This document shows positions 36,495-49,366 of a stretch of DNA of 64,000 nucleotides, piece by piece. The stretch is from Terfezia claveryi (Eukaryota; Ascomycota; Pezizomycetes; Pezizales; Pezizaceae), in NCBI GenBank assembly GCA_015179025.1, contig WHUX01000065.1:1-64000 (forward strand). The letters run 5' to 3'. The position numbers and the translations under genes were made by a program. Numbering within the stretch: the stretch's first letter is position 1; the number at the start of each line of letters is the position of its first letter. A model generated the notes under the pieces. It did not search any database. It was not told the origin of the DNA and saw nothing but the letters and a program-made list of their open reading frames with translations.

Positions 36495-38750
36495 TTAATC
36501 AATCATTATCACCTCTTTTGCGTCCTCTGATACGCCAGTTGTTAACACTCCAGAAGAAGATTGACCCTTCTTATCATCTATGTTCACTGGCGAAGCAGCT
36601 GGGTACGCATTTTTTGTGATCTCCTCATGCCGTATATCCTCGGGCACAACCACTTTCAACTTTTTTTCGGTCTTCTCCAGCTTGTGTTTTGTCTCCTCCA
36701 ATTCCTGCTTCAAAACACGTATATACTCGATTGCTCTCTCAACTGTGACCGCCTTACTGGTGTTCTGATTCCCCCCACCATGTTTTCCCTTTTTTTCACC
36801 AGCGCCTTGCTCATCCACCTCATCACATTTATCCTCTACCACGGAACCATTGATGGAAGGTAATAACGATGCCATTTCCTGTAGTGCTGTATTTATCCGA
36901 TTCCGCCTTCCCTGCTCTGCAATCTTGTGACTGGTCCGTTTACTGGTGAGTCCGGTACTCAGTTCCTCCGGGTAACTCAAACCCAAACTGGAACTATTAC
37001 CTTCCACGATGTTCTGGTAATTACTCTTGCTAGCTAGTAACAGCGAAGCAGCTGTATGTAGAGATGAAGAAGGGTCGAGAAGTAACGAAGCGTTGCTTAG
37101 CAATGGTTTAATGCTAGGTGAAATTTTTGGTGCAAGAGCAGGTGATGCTGGGATGCTGCGTTTTCGAGACGAGGCGCTCGAGGGTTGGGGCTGAAGCTTC
37201 GGCGTGAGGCGCGGAGTCATATTAGCAGGCTCAAGTTTAGAAATTGGCGAAGGCTGGACGTCCACAGGACTTGTATTGCGTGAGGCACGTAACGAAGAAG
37301 TGCCAGACTTCGCCGCTGGCTTGAGATGTGGTGTCCCGCGTGGAGTCCTTGCGGGTGTGCGATTACTGGGTGCTAGGGTCGGGGTATTCTGCACATCCTC
37401 GTCCAAAGTAGCAAGACTGGCACGCCTGCTACTTGCACAAGAGTCGATCTTTTGCCCAATTGGATGCGCATTGTCCAACATCATCAGAGAAGCTTCCGCT
37501 GAAGGCATCTGCTGGGTGTCGGCTGGAATGCTTGATTTGGGGAGTTTCATCAACATCATTGGCGTGACTGGTACAACAAATGGTGTTATTGGGGGAGGTG
37601 GTCCCATAGATTCAGAGAATCTGGGCTGTTGTTGTTTCCTCGAAGCTTTTGCAGTTGGTGGAGGAGGAGGAGCCATGAGTGCCTCAGGCATTGGCTCTGG
37701 AGAAATGGACTCAGAGGAGCTATCTCGGCCGGAGTTTGACATATTCGAATCATGCATGGTAGTATCGTTGGAAGTCTGCTGTGGTGATGTGTTCAGTTGG
37801 GCCTGTTGAACTAGACTCTGTGCAAGTTCCGGAGCTTGTGACAAGGCCGAGGGTGTCTTTTTCCTCTGCGGCTTCATACTTGGTGACTCACGAACTACTC
37901 GGGAAGAGGTACGATTCACTATCGACTTCCTTCTTACACCTGTTGAAGCAAGCTTCTTGCTTAGGATTGGTGACTCCGACGAATCGATTGGAGAGGTGGC
38001 CTTGGGTGTATTCGGTTTGGAGGTGGCGGCTGGAATGTAGCTGTACGAGCCCTGTCGTTGAGCCTCTAGTATGGGGGAAGTGAGCGGACTGAAGTAGCCG
38101 GCACTACCTATAGTATAGTCGGGGAGGTGAGTGAAATGGGTATCCAAGGGTGTTACAGCTGGAGAAATGAGGGGTGTGAAAATCATCTGTGCCCGCGTAG
38201 TGCTTCGTTAGTTATTAGTCACATCTAAGACGCTGGAGATATCTCTTGCCTGATCATCTTTCAACCCATAGAAGTTGTTGTACATCTGAGGTGCCATATC
38301 ACCACCCTGCATCTCTAAACTCGATGGAGTTGGCGGTATCATTTTTCTCATGTGAAATTGGTGCTGTAATTGGCGTTGATGCTGTTGCAACTGAGCATGG
38401 ACCCGGGCTTCATTTACCTGCTGTTGCAAGGCGGCTTGATGAAACCCCATATTCATCATGTTCTCATTCATGATTTCAACCGAACTCAATACCGCATCTA
38501 GCTGGTCGTTCATGCCATCACCAATTCTTCCACCTGTACCCATATGATCAGGCGCTCCAGTGTAGTCAGTGTCCATGGCGTTCGGATCATTGTGTTGATG
38601 AGAGCTACCTAGGCTTCCGTGCTGTTGATGCGAGTGTGTGTCAAAATTTAACGAAATGTCGGGGAAGTTTAGGAAGTGCGCAAAGTCCTCTGAGTTGTGA
38701 TCGCCATCATTGGGCTGGCTTGACCACAGGGTGTGATCACTAGAGTTCAT
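36495..38750 (-). CDS. PHO4: bHLH transcription factor of the NUC-1/Pho4 type
   Basis: Predicted 730 aa in two exons: 38750-38250 and 38186-36495. Start is the ATG opening MNSSDHTLWSSQPNDGDHNS. The 63-bp intron runs 38187-38249 and begins with GC (CAG|GCAAGA ... CTAACGAAGCACTACGCGGGCACAG), joining FYGLKDDQ to MIFTPLISPAVTPLD. A Gln-rich helix (ALQQQVNEARVHAQLQQHQR) lies near residues 120-145. Ser/Pro-rich sequence with many SP/TP sites fills the middle. The bHLH starts near 583: KRTSHKIAEQGRRNRINTAL, an acidic loop, then SKAVTVERAIEYIRVLKQEL and a heptad-like extension (LEETKHKLEKTEKKL). The H-x3-E-x2-RR basic region predicts binding to CACGTG. NUC-1 of Neurospora and Pho4 of yeast activate phosphate-starvation genes and are restrained by the Pho85/Pho80 system. 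Confidence 0.93.
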
Positions 38751-41700
38751 AACGATCTGCTTTGAATGACAGTACTGAGTGTTCCTCTGATTTGATGGGA
38801 GATACAAGTTAGCAGAAGAGGCTTCGGTTGCAAGAGTTTGTATTTCCCTTGGATAATGGGGTTGCCGGTAGGGATTAAACTGGGCGCTGATTAGCGTGTA
38901 CCAACGAAACCCTGACCAGCGAGAGATCCTACCGCGAAAAAGAAGGGATAGCGGAGGAAAGGGAAGATGTGTAGATAATGTAGAGACTACTTCGTGACTT
39001 TGAGAGCTTAGCCCGCGTGTGGGCGCAGGTGGAGAGCAGATGAACGAGCCAGGCAGGCACAGACTAGCAAGAACCAATCTACCAGGCAAGAGACGTATGT
39101 GGCGTACGATCAGAGAATACAGAACTCTCTTTATGAAAGCGTGGGGGGGGGTGTGGTGTTTCGTGTTGTTCAGTATCGGTAGTGATCCACGAACTTTTCC
39201 CGTTGCCCTTGACCCAGAAAACTATTCCTTAATAGTTCAAATGCAGCGCCGGTTGGGTTATTCGTCGTCTTTCTTTTTTTCCTTTTGGCTGCGGCGACCT
39301 AGCCTCAGTGTTCGCCAGTTAAAGGCACTCGGAATGTTTGGAACAATGCTCCTGGGCCCGTGTCTCGAGAGGGGGATATTTGGCTGGGGGTCTTGCAGGA
39401 GGAGCACAATAGTTGCGTACCACTCATACGCTTCTACGCTGCGCTATGTGAGTTCGCGTTTTTAGCGGGGGGTATCGACAACCACCACCACCACCACCAG
39501 CACAAGCGATTTCTGGCCCAACGTTATTTTGAACGCCTGCCTCGTTGTCTAGCTGTTGTATCCGTTCTGTTGCTTCCCATGCGCGCGGGGGTAAGCCTGA
39601 AAATACTCGTATACCACTCGGAGGACTAGGGTAAAGTGAGAGCGGTACCATGTGCATCCAGATCGCCACCTGCTAGATACTCTCTCGACCACGCTATTTG
39701 CTAATAAATTCCCATCTCATTCAGTGCCTGATGGATGCCTGAGCTGGAGACATTGCACCCACGCTACCGGTATGCCGGGCAGCAGGCGGGACTCTTGCCC
39801 ATGGGGCTCCGCCGGGTACCTGGTCAGCCGACCAGCGTGCCAGGAGGCACGGTACCTAAATCCCCCAGGAGCGTTCCCGCACGCCAGTCTCCAGCATTCA
39901 ATCCGTATATTTTTCGTCGGTATGAGACAACAGCTGTAGTTTCTCCTGCAATCACGTGATTTATAAGCATCAGTCGCCAAGTCCAATTTAAAGGATTCTG
40001 AGAACCTTACAGTGCCCCACTACCAGCAGGCCAACCAGATGTCTGGAACTACAACTCGGTCGGGATTCTCTCGTGGGGTCTCTTGCCGAGAGTGGCGGCT
40101 ATGGTGAACGGAAGTATGTAGATTTGGTACAGACCTGGCCAATCAGGCACCGCCCCATGGGCATGTTGCCCGCAATGTTCCTCATAACAGCGCCCCCCCC
40201 GTTATTTGCGCAATGTAAAGAAGTATGAAGCCTAGGTAGGTAGTCTAAGGCACGGTTGTGGAGGCGAGTCACCCGCGCGGGCGGAGATGCCGAATTATTT
40301 GTTTTTCGAGTGTCGTGATTTCCAAGAGTAACGATGGGGAGGTTTCACATTGGTCTCACATTGGTCAACCAGGGCCGACGCTTCAGATGTACCATCCGGA
40401 GTGCCAACCGGACTACTATCCCGCGAGGTCTTACAAAATTTGGTGACGAGGGGCAGGATGGTGGGAGATGTTGAAGTCATATATTAGATGATAGATTGGT
40501 TGCGAGAGTTTCATCCTCAGACGGGCTGGGCCTATCGCTGAATACGACCACGGGCCGACCACTGTACATCTTCGGTCGGGCCGGAGCCAAGCAAACGCCG
40601 ACAGAACTCTCTCTACCGGTACCTACTTGCATATGCTTATATGCAACTTGTTTCTAGCTGGCTTACCTGCGCCTCCAGGCTCAATCCAATTTCTCGGCTG
40701 CAAAAGAACACCCGGCTGGCTCCAGGAAGCGGAGTACGTGCGGATATACCTCTAGTACCGGCCTCTCGTAGAGACGCATATCTCTCATACCATTTACAAG
40801 GGTCTATGGACTCTTTAAATTACGGATATAAATGTGGCTCATCGTTGGGCGTTATCCTACAATGGGTACTGCAACCAGACTCGGCGTTATCAATTGCAAA
40901 TATCCCCTCAAAGAGATTTTCTTCAAACAACTGACATAGGTACACGCTATTATTAAGTAGCCAGCAGGGATACTCTTCATGCGTCTTTGGTCCTTGCCGT
41001 ACCTGAGTCAGCCTCGGGGAAATGCTCGGGTCGTTAAATATCTACATTATTAAAATTCTATACCCAACTTGGGCCGGCAACATAGTTCTTACTCCTGCTG
41101 TGGGCCCGCATGCGTGCTTTCTACATTATATGCATTATATATACCCTTAAACCTCTTTACAGCTTCGAAATGTGGGAGTATTAGCGAGACTGCTAGTACC
41201 GGTATGTGAAGTTGGGTAGCTTCAATGCACCCCTGATGAACCAAACCAAAGGATCCGATTCCGGTGAAGGCATGCTTTAGGGACAGGGTCCAAATGGCCT
41301 AGCTAAACATCACCAAAACTCGAATGTCACAATTTGTTGTCCCTGGAAATAATTCTGTCACATCTCCACATTATTATCAATATCATCATCATGCGCATGC
41401 ACAAAGGCCACTACTGTCTGATGTTTGATTCAAATATACCACCCGATTGTTTCACTGTTTGGGAATCGAAGACATATTAAAGAAAAGTACTTTCATCTGC
41501 TTTGGCCCTAGGCATCCTTGTTGGATGAAACTTCTCTAGGAAATTCCTCATGCCGTGAGTGAACACAACTGCCTTGGATACCTAGCTCTCAAGCAGATGA
41601 GCTGACGACATATATGTATGAAGGCAGGGAAAAGCAAAGCACTTTGCGGGGATAATGCACTCTACCGCATGATCCAAGGGAATTTACCGCGCTTATGACC

Positions 41701-43899
41701 GGTACAGAGTGTCATTTCGTACTGCGTCCCCAAAAGCCCTACTATTGGAATTTTATGGATAACGCAATCCCACAGTCACACGCAAAAAATCTGATTGAAA
41801 CACAATACGTGTGTACATCGCCGTTAGGATGCAATATCAATTCCTGTATTGCACTCGACTCGGATTACAGATCGATATATCACTAAGATTCAAGCAAATC
41901 ATATCATCGACACTACAGATCGTTTTAGGCTTCTTGTGCCCAAGCAGCATAACATCAATGACGCTCTAGTTCTGCCGGCGTTTGCTGTACCAAGCCTAGG
42001 ATGCTGCGGGCAACAGGGTGTTCTCATTGGTTGCTCCCAGATGTGAATACGTAACCAACAGCATCACTAATAATTCTCCAATCATGCATGGACATGTCTG
42101 CTGTTCGCAGATGAGATGAAATAGTAGGAACAAAACAAACTTTACATAGTTATATCTTCCGTCATTCTCAGGAAAACTCAATCAAATCAAGGCAATTAGC
42201 CTGATGGAAAATTCATGTGCAGGGGAGGTGGTCCTTCAGATCGATTAAATTCTACGTACATGGAGATCGCTTCTAGGCCCCGGAAGGAGATCAAATATCT
42301 GACACCGAAAATAACGTTCTTACATTTACTAACCAGCCCCATTCGGAAATCTAGCTGTTGATTGAATTCGGGGCTTGTCGGCTGTGTAGCCGATATGGGA
42401 TGCGACTACTCCACGCGCGCGGACTTTGCTTAGACTTTGGCCTTGTGTTTTCCTACATATATGTTGGTGTATACTAACTGTGCCACCGTTTTACGACTGT
42501 AGTATCTACCTTTGAGGCGATACCCGAGGTTCCCTAGACGTGAGCTGGCAGGGATATACTCAACTTCTTTTTTAGGTACTTTGATCAAAGTCTATGAGTG
42601 CCATCAGTAGAGGTTTCAGTAGTGATGAAGTGTTAATCCGATGGGTTGAATTATGAAAGATGGGTGTATAATAAGGATGCTTAAGTACCACTTTCTTACG
42701 ACCACCTTGGGCATCCCACGTACTAGCACTTTCCAAACCAGTGGCTTTATAAGTAGTATAAAGCTAACGAGGATCTGGGTACGAGACTATATAAAGCTCA
42801 CTGGGATTGGGTCCTGATTTGCTCCTTCTCAAGTTGGGGATTAGTTTCAGTTTCAATTTCATTCCACTATTGCTTATCAGATAAACATGTAGACGCAATT
42901 CAAAAAACCCTCGCTAAACTGTCCAAAACACACGATGGCAACTACGATAACCTCAATGACAGCATCCAAGGTTCTTTTCCACGAGTGTGGCACCACAATG
43001 CAGTATATGATTTTGTGTCAGACCTAAATTGAAGTATACAAGAGAAGGAATAAATTATGGCGATGTGAATGTATTTCTATGTACGGAAAATGCACCACTA
43101 CATGCTTACACGCTTCCATGTGCACAATCATTGCTCATCTGGCAAACACAATCTGCTGCATTACCCTGAGGTCACAATACACGATGCTTGGCATTCCCCC
43201 GACGTGAGCAAAGCTTAACCCTAAAGCAGGAACCCAGCCAGTCTTGCAGTTGCAGCGCGCGCGCCTCCCCCCCTCCCCCCCCCCGGTCTTGCTGATATCC
43301 ACTCAGACGAAAAAAAGAAACAAACAAGAAAAGAAACCACATCCACTCGTCTCTCTGGCCGGGGAAGAAGCATAAACTGCTTACTACTAGCCCAAGTACC
43401 GGTGACTTGTATTCGTTGCATTGAGTTTAGGTTTTGATTGCATCCTTTACATATACCCGGGTGCGTGCGTTGCTTTGCTGCAGCTATACAGTTGCCGAAG
43501 AGCTGGAGAGTATCTACCTGTAGCTTATACTTTTGGTTTCTCGAGAGCTGGTCCTGGCCCCTGCTCGGATGCGGAGAGGGTACAGCGTGGGTGGCCAACA
43601 ACGATTGATTGTCGCGAGAGATCCATCCCATTTCGGCCCAAGGAACTTAGGGAATTTGGAGTTGCTCTTGGTGTGGAGTGGGACTGGAATTGGCAAACTA
43701 CAAACAAAGGCTCGGACGAGACTCGGAGACAAACACAAACACATGCACCATCATTGGTACAGCACGTATCTACACTTTCACCTAATAAAGCTGCAAGTCG
43801 AATCGAACGACAGGAGACTAGGGATCGAGGGATCGTGCATCTGCAGAAATACAAACAACTAACAGCTCCTCCAATTGAATCGCAGCCACAACAACTACA
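38751..43899. other. 5.1-kb gene-poor region upstream of the bHLH gene
   Basis: Promoter side of both the bHLH gene and the 43900 gene, plus several kb with no recognisable gene. Frames up to about 150 codons exist but most lack ATG starts and none looks like a protein. Palindromic TACCGGTA-type motifs occur at about 39763, 40613, 41196 and 43396. There is a C/G-rich run at 43267-43284 (CCCCCCTCCCCCCCCCC-like). Confidence 0.45.
39951..39960. promoter_or_regulatory. Perfect palindromic E-box ATCACGTGAT, 1.2 kb upstream of the bHLH ATG
   Basis: ATCACGTGAT is a 10-bp perfect palindrome containing CACGTG, the core bound by Pho4/NUC-1 and Cbf1 class factors. Lying upstream of a gene for such a factor, it could allow autoregulation. 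The distance and single copy keep confidence low. Confidence 0.35.
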
Positions 43900-46559
43900 A
43901 TGCCTCTCCCTATCTCGGCCCCCACCCGCACTGGCTCCACGCGGCGCCCCGCCAGGGGAAACAACAACAACACAACAGGGAGCTTCGGAACCCCAGGAGG
44001 ACCCGGTAGCTACCCCAGCAGCCCGAACGTCCTCGGGGGAAGTTTTGGTAGTCCAAGAACGACGTTTACTGGAGCAGCGGGGTCGCCGTTACTGGGGTCG
44101 AGGTTGTTGACTCCTAGAGCTGTGGGACTTGGGGCGTCAGGGACTCCAGGGAGGGCTACTGGAGGAGGGGAGTAGGTGCGATGAGGATACCACTGGGGTC
44201 GCATCAACAGTTGCAGCAAGCTTTATTAGTTGGTGGGATTGCGGGTACGGGTGAGGCAGTAAAGGTCCGGGGGTCGCCATCGCCGGCGGAGGGGCTGAAG
44301 CTGGGATCTGGAGGGATGGGGTTGGGCGAGCATACTGGTAGTAGTGGTGGGGGAAGTAGTGGTAGTGGGAGTAATGTTAAGAAGCTGGATAAGGATAAGG
44401 GTGAAGAGACGGGAGATGAGGGCGACGATGATGGGTACGATGAGGATGAGGAAGGTGGGGATGATGATGATGATGGGGAGGTAGAAGATGAAGATGAGGT
44501 CATGTCAGAGATTCAAACAGGATTATTGGTCCGGAGAACGGAAAGTAGGAGCAAAAGTGGATTAAGCAGTGGAAGCGGCTTCTTTGGGAGTATGGAAATG
44601 GATTGCGATGGAGAGAAAACCGACGAAGACCCAGAGCCTGATCCGGAGACGGAGGAAGCGCCGACGACGGATACGGGGGAGGTGGGAGGTAGTACTACCG
44701 ATGATGGCGCCACGAGAGAAACGAGTGTTGCGCCAGCGGCGAAACCTGCAACCGCTACTGGAGTGTGGAAGAAGGCACCCCCACCTCCTTCGGCGATGCC
44801 AGCGGGGAAGGTTGCCAAGAGTAGCACAAGGGAGAGTGATAGGGAGAAGGAGTGGAAAGATAAAGCAGCTAGGGATAAGATAAAGATGCCTCCTCCTCCG
44901 CCGATGGTTAAGAGGGCGGCGAGTACGGCTACGAAGGGGGGCGTGAGACCCCCGGTGAAGGAGGGTACCACGACTAGTAGTAGGGCGAGGGCAATATCTA
45001 ATGCTACGAGCAGTCATAGTACAACTACGGGTTTAAGTAGAGGAACATCCGTTAGGAAAGGCATGGTTACAAAGGAGGATGGTGGTGCCATAACTGCAGG
45101 AGTCAAACCGCGGAATGCAGCCGATTCAAAAACTCAAACAAAGCCGAGTAGCAGTACTACCCCGCCAACAACAACTGCAGCATCAACCACAATGACACGA
45201 CAAATGCGAACACGCTCTATAGCCGGTGGGACCCCCCACACACAAACATCCTCAACATCCAGACAGAACGGTGCTACCACAGGAACTGATTCCGAAGACC
45301 TCACCGCCGCAAACCGCAGGACTGGACTCGTAAAGAGGCCTAGGCCGCAATCAATGTTCCTCCCGCCTGGGACGAAATCAGGGACAGAGAAAGAAGCAGA
45401 TAGTGGGGCTCCACCGTCGCCGACTGCCGCGGGTCCAACCTCTTCCAGACCCAGACAACCTCCAGCATCGTCAAAAGACTCCCGAAAACCCTCCACTAGA
45501 ACCCCCGCCACCTCTGGGGCGACCACACAAACAACTACCACTACTACCTCCTCCCACCGCAGGAACCCATCAGAAGCCCAACCCACCACCCGACCCCCTC
45601 GCCCAGAATTCACCACCCTCCAAAAAGACTACAGCACCCCCACCCCCATACCCAAACCCGCCGAAACCACCTCCACAACCACCCTCCTCCCTGATGCGCC
45701 CACCCTCCAAAAACAAACGCACCTCCTCCAACTCCTTCTCCTCCACAACACCGCCATTCAATCCTTCCAATCCCTCCACTCCTCCGCGCATATAATCCTC
45801 TCCGCACGCTACCAGGCCACCGTAGACCTCTATAACCACGTCCGTACACGCCTCCTCTCTGACGCACGCGCAGCGGATTTAGCCGTTTTGAGGAAAATTT
45901 TAGAAGCTACCCCGCAGGTTCCCCCTGTTGGGGGGGTGGCAAGGTGGGGTACTGCTAGCGGGAGGAGGTTGAGTGGCTCGAGAGAACATCTGGCGACGGG
46001 GGATGGCCGGAGGAGGACGCTGAGTGGGGAGATGTGTAGTCCTGTCGAGGAGAGGATTCAGGTGTTAAGTGAGAGTGTGAAACGAGTAGAGGGGTTATTG
46101 CGGAAGGGGGGGGAAGTAAGTAGGGTTAGGGCTGGGTGGGAAGGGTGGGTTGAGCGTAGGAAAGGAGGCACAGAGGGAAGGGAAGACGGTCTCCCGAAAC
46201 AGTGGCATAGAGACTGGGCCACAGTTAAGAGGAAGGTGGAGGTGGCAGTGGATGGGGTGAGGGATTTTTGGGTGGCGTATCAACATGTCTTGAGCCAGAG
46301 TCAGAGTCACTTAGGGGGGAATGGGAGTGCGGGTGAGGGTGCGGGTGCCGGGGGAGTGGAGAGAGGGGGGACGCTGGTGAGGATGGTGATGGGGTATTTG
46401 GAGTTGGGGGAGGATGTTGTGAGAGAGTTGGAGGAGATGAAAGCCTTGGAGAAGCTGTGGGTAGAGGAGGGGAGGGAGAGAATGAGGAGGGTGGTGATGG
46501 GGGTTATGGCTGAGGGGCTGGGGGCAAGGGGGAGGTATGGGATGGGGATGGGGATGTGA
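43900..46559 (+). CDS. Low-complexity fungal protein with C-terminal helical domain; frame break near 44165
   Basis: Two overlapping-style frames appear to form one gene. Frame one starts at the ATG at 43900 (ACAATG context) with MPLPISAPTRTGSTRRPARG and ends at TAG 44173-44175. Frame two is open from about 44118, contains an ATG at 44181 (MRIPLGSHQQLQQALLVGG) and runs to 46559. One extra G in the GGGG run at 44167-44170 would fuse them; no good GT-AG intron of the required length class was found. Frame two holds an acidic tract (about 70-100 residues in), long Ser/Thr/Pro-rich disorder, then a helical domain: LQKQTHLLQLLLLHNTAIQS, ILSARYQATVDLYNHVRTRL, EERIQVLSESVKRVEGLLRK and WHRDWATVKRKVEVAVDGVR. 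The LLQLxxLH block recalls an uncharacterised family of ascomycete proteins; function unknown. Confidence 0.7.
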
Positions 46560-47144
46560 TGGAGGGGGTGGAGATGGAGGTGGAGGGCGGGATGGCTGCA
46601 GGAGGGCTGGGAGTGGGAATGGAAGTGGGCGGGGCGTGGAGGATGTAAATCTATAAGGAATGATGCTTGTTAATATGGATGGCGCCGGGCTGGGTGGAAT
46701 GGAGTAATCGATGCCTTATGCTGCTACAATTCTGCACTTAGGTTGGGTGGGGCTGTACGATTTTTTCTTGCTTGCTTGCTTGTTTGTGGGTACGGATTTG
46801 TTGGCTGGCTAGCTGAACGGGTAGGTCTAGTACGATATGGAATATGTTACGTTTACATAGCTTTCTTTTTTGTTGACGATAGGATAAGATAGGATAGCGT
46901 GGGAGGTATATGCTTGATAAGAACTAGGGTTTTTAAGCCCCCCATATAGCTGATACACATTTAATTTGCTATTCTAATAATTGAAAAGCTTGTGGACTGT
47001 CAAGTTAGTTAATGATGGTGTGCGGTCACGCTTTGTGTATATCTTCGGTGTGGTTCTGAGTGAGGTGAGTGGAGGGAGGGGGGAGTTGGGGGCCACGCCG
47101 GTGGACATGCAGATATATTGAGATTAGACCAAAAAGGCGAATTA

Positions 47145-47230
47145 CATGTATGTATGTACAGTATGTATGTATGCATGTATGTATGTATGTATGTATGTAT
47201 GTATGTATGTATGTATGTATGTATGAATGT
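47145..47230. repeat. ATGT tetranucleotide microsatellite
   Basis: About twenty copies of ATGT with a few interruptions (a GTACA near 47156 and a GCATG near 47173). It should be highly variable in length between isolates. Confidence 0.95.
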
Positions 47231-49289
47231 ATATGCACTTTGGATGTACCGTGTGTGTTTGTAGATGGAAGTGAAAACACAGACACAATTGTGAGAAGGT
47301 TACCAAATTAACTCGCATATTAAATTTGGGATAGTTTCCATTAATCTCAAAATGGACAGTTTTTTTTCCCTGCGTTATGAAAAATGTGATGTCTTCAAGG
47401 GGAATGTTTATACAGGCCGTTTTATAACCAAAATTTTTTTATTGTATTATTTTTTTTTTTTGGTGAGAGAAATAAGTGGCGAGATAGTATGTTACCCTGA
47501 ACTTCGGAACTTATCTTCCCCCCCCCCATCAAACGAATGTTTCAACTTCTACAGTCATAGGATAGATAGATACACGTGCAGCTATTTAAAAAACCTAACT
47601 TCAGGAAGGGAGAAAATCCATATCCCGATTCCATGACTGATGCTGTCTCTGTATTGGGGGGGGAACAAAGCGCCAGCATGGGTTCAGTATAAAAAATTCC
47701 AACGCAAGGTATTCCAAGAAATATTTGAAAAGGACTGGAATAACGGAAAGAAACTTAGATATGATATGCATTACCCTCAACTTACTCACGTGCAATTCTG
47801 ATGCGCCGCCTCCTCTCCCCCACCTCCCCGCCAATGGCAGATAGATAGATTTGCAGCTATAGGCTCCAGAGGAAAGAGGAAAAACGGGAGACCGTAAAAA
47901 AACCAGAAACGGCTAGCCGTAATCTAGAGATATTCGGATCTCATCCAAGCTGGATCCGAGTGGCTGGAAGATAAGACCATCAGGGTGAGAAAAATAGATA
48001 CGTCCCTGTAGACTCAGTTAAGTTTGGAATGCGTTTCATCGTTAACTGGCTAAGGCGTGGGAAGGTGAGTCAAATGCATCATGTGCCAAACACTACGGCT
48101 GAGATGAGATGTGGTGAGATGGAAGCTGGAAGGGCATGCATGTAGGGAAAAAATGATACTGGCACGGCTTATCGTCCACTTGGAAGAATATATTCCCCCT
48201 TCTTCAGCTTTGCAAAAATGCACCCCTGTCCTTCCCCAAGGCATATCATCGTCCATTGCAACTCTGTCATGGAACCTGACCTTCTGGCTTCTAGCTCGAC
48301 ATAGACCCCTTTAACATCCCGCATACCCCCCATCCCTGTTCCTGCCTGGCCCAGTCGTTTCCTCGGAGTCATACGCATGACCGATTTCCCCATAACTCGG
48401 TTTCAGTCAAAATCTCACCCAGGTCTATCGCTGGTGATACTGGTTCGAAATCACATGGCTTAGAGCTCACGTGGGGCCGGCAATCAATCAGGCAGAAAGA
48501 CCTATGAAACATCACTGGTCATTAGACCCCGATGCCTTCAGACTAAAGACTGAAACCTTTCAAAACCGGAAGGAAGCGGCACTGATATATGATTAGCAAT
48601 GTAATTTGTGTGAAGGTGGCCAAAGAGTGAACTGGGATAGTATAGTATAAATGTCTAAGCTAGTATGTCTTCAATCAGCTGGTCATATCGTAGCTGTATC
48701 TGATGGCAAAGGTTGGTGGGGATGAAATTCCCTAGGCCCATCTATGGTAAGCAGGGATGTCAGGGTAACAAGTAGTTACAACAATTTTTGAGTTCACTTC
48801 ATCCTGTTGTCAGCATGGACTAAATAATTATACCGCTACCACGAGTACCTCATATCCATAACCCAACTGGTTACCAAAACTCACCTCTTTGCCAGGGTCA
48901 AGTATTCTCCCATTGGCGCTCTGCTCCGCCCCATCGTTTTCCCACCACCGCATAGAAAATCATAAGAAAATCAAAAAGCAAAAAAATAAATAAAAAATAA
49001 ACTACATCAATAAAGTGGCACCTCTCAGCTGAAAACTGCTGTCATTGACCAAATAAAACCAGAGCCAAGGCTGAGTCCCTGTCCCGGATCACCAAAATAT
49101 GAGATTTCGGTCCCACCTGCATAGATTGAAATATATGTATTCGTCTACTTAGCTGCACCCATATCCACATACATTTGCCCAGCTTCTTACTCTGAGGGAT
49201 GCGTAATACGCTAACGCTACAACGGAGACTGGAACAACGGTAATTGGAGTGTTGGCAAAGTATAATCAAGTCATGCATGCATATGATCG

Positions 49290-49366
49290 TTGAATGACTG
49301 AATGGCTGAATGGCTGAATGGCTGAATGGCTGAATGGCTGAATGGCTGATTGGCTGATTGGCTGAA
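49290..49366. repeat. 8-bp minisatellite TGAATGGC
   Basis: About nine tandem copies of TGAATGGC, the first with GACTGAA and the last two changed to TGATTGGC. Non-coding context; on the reverse strand it makes an artificial repeat-peptide frame. Confidence 0.95.

Noticed and set aside
43421..44110. 229-codon plus-strand frame ahead of the 43900 gene
   Set aside because: It starts at a non-ATG codon and its last part overlaps the better 43900 frame in another phase.
47026..47311. IHTYIHTYIHT / VCMYVCMYVCMY frames
   Set aside because: They are artefacts of the ATGT microsatellite.
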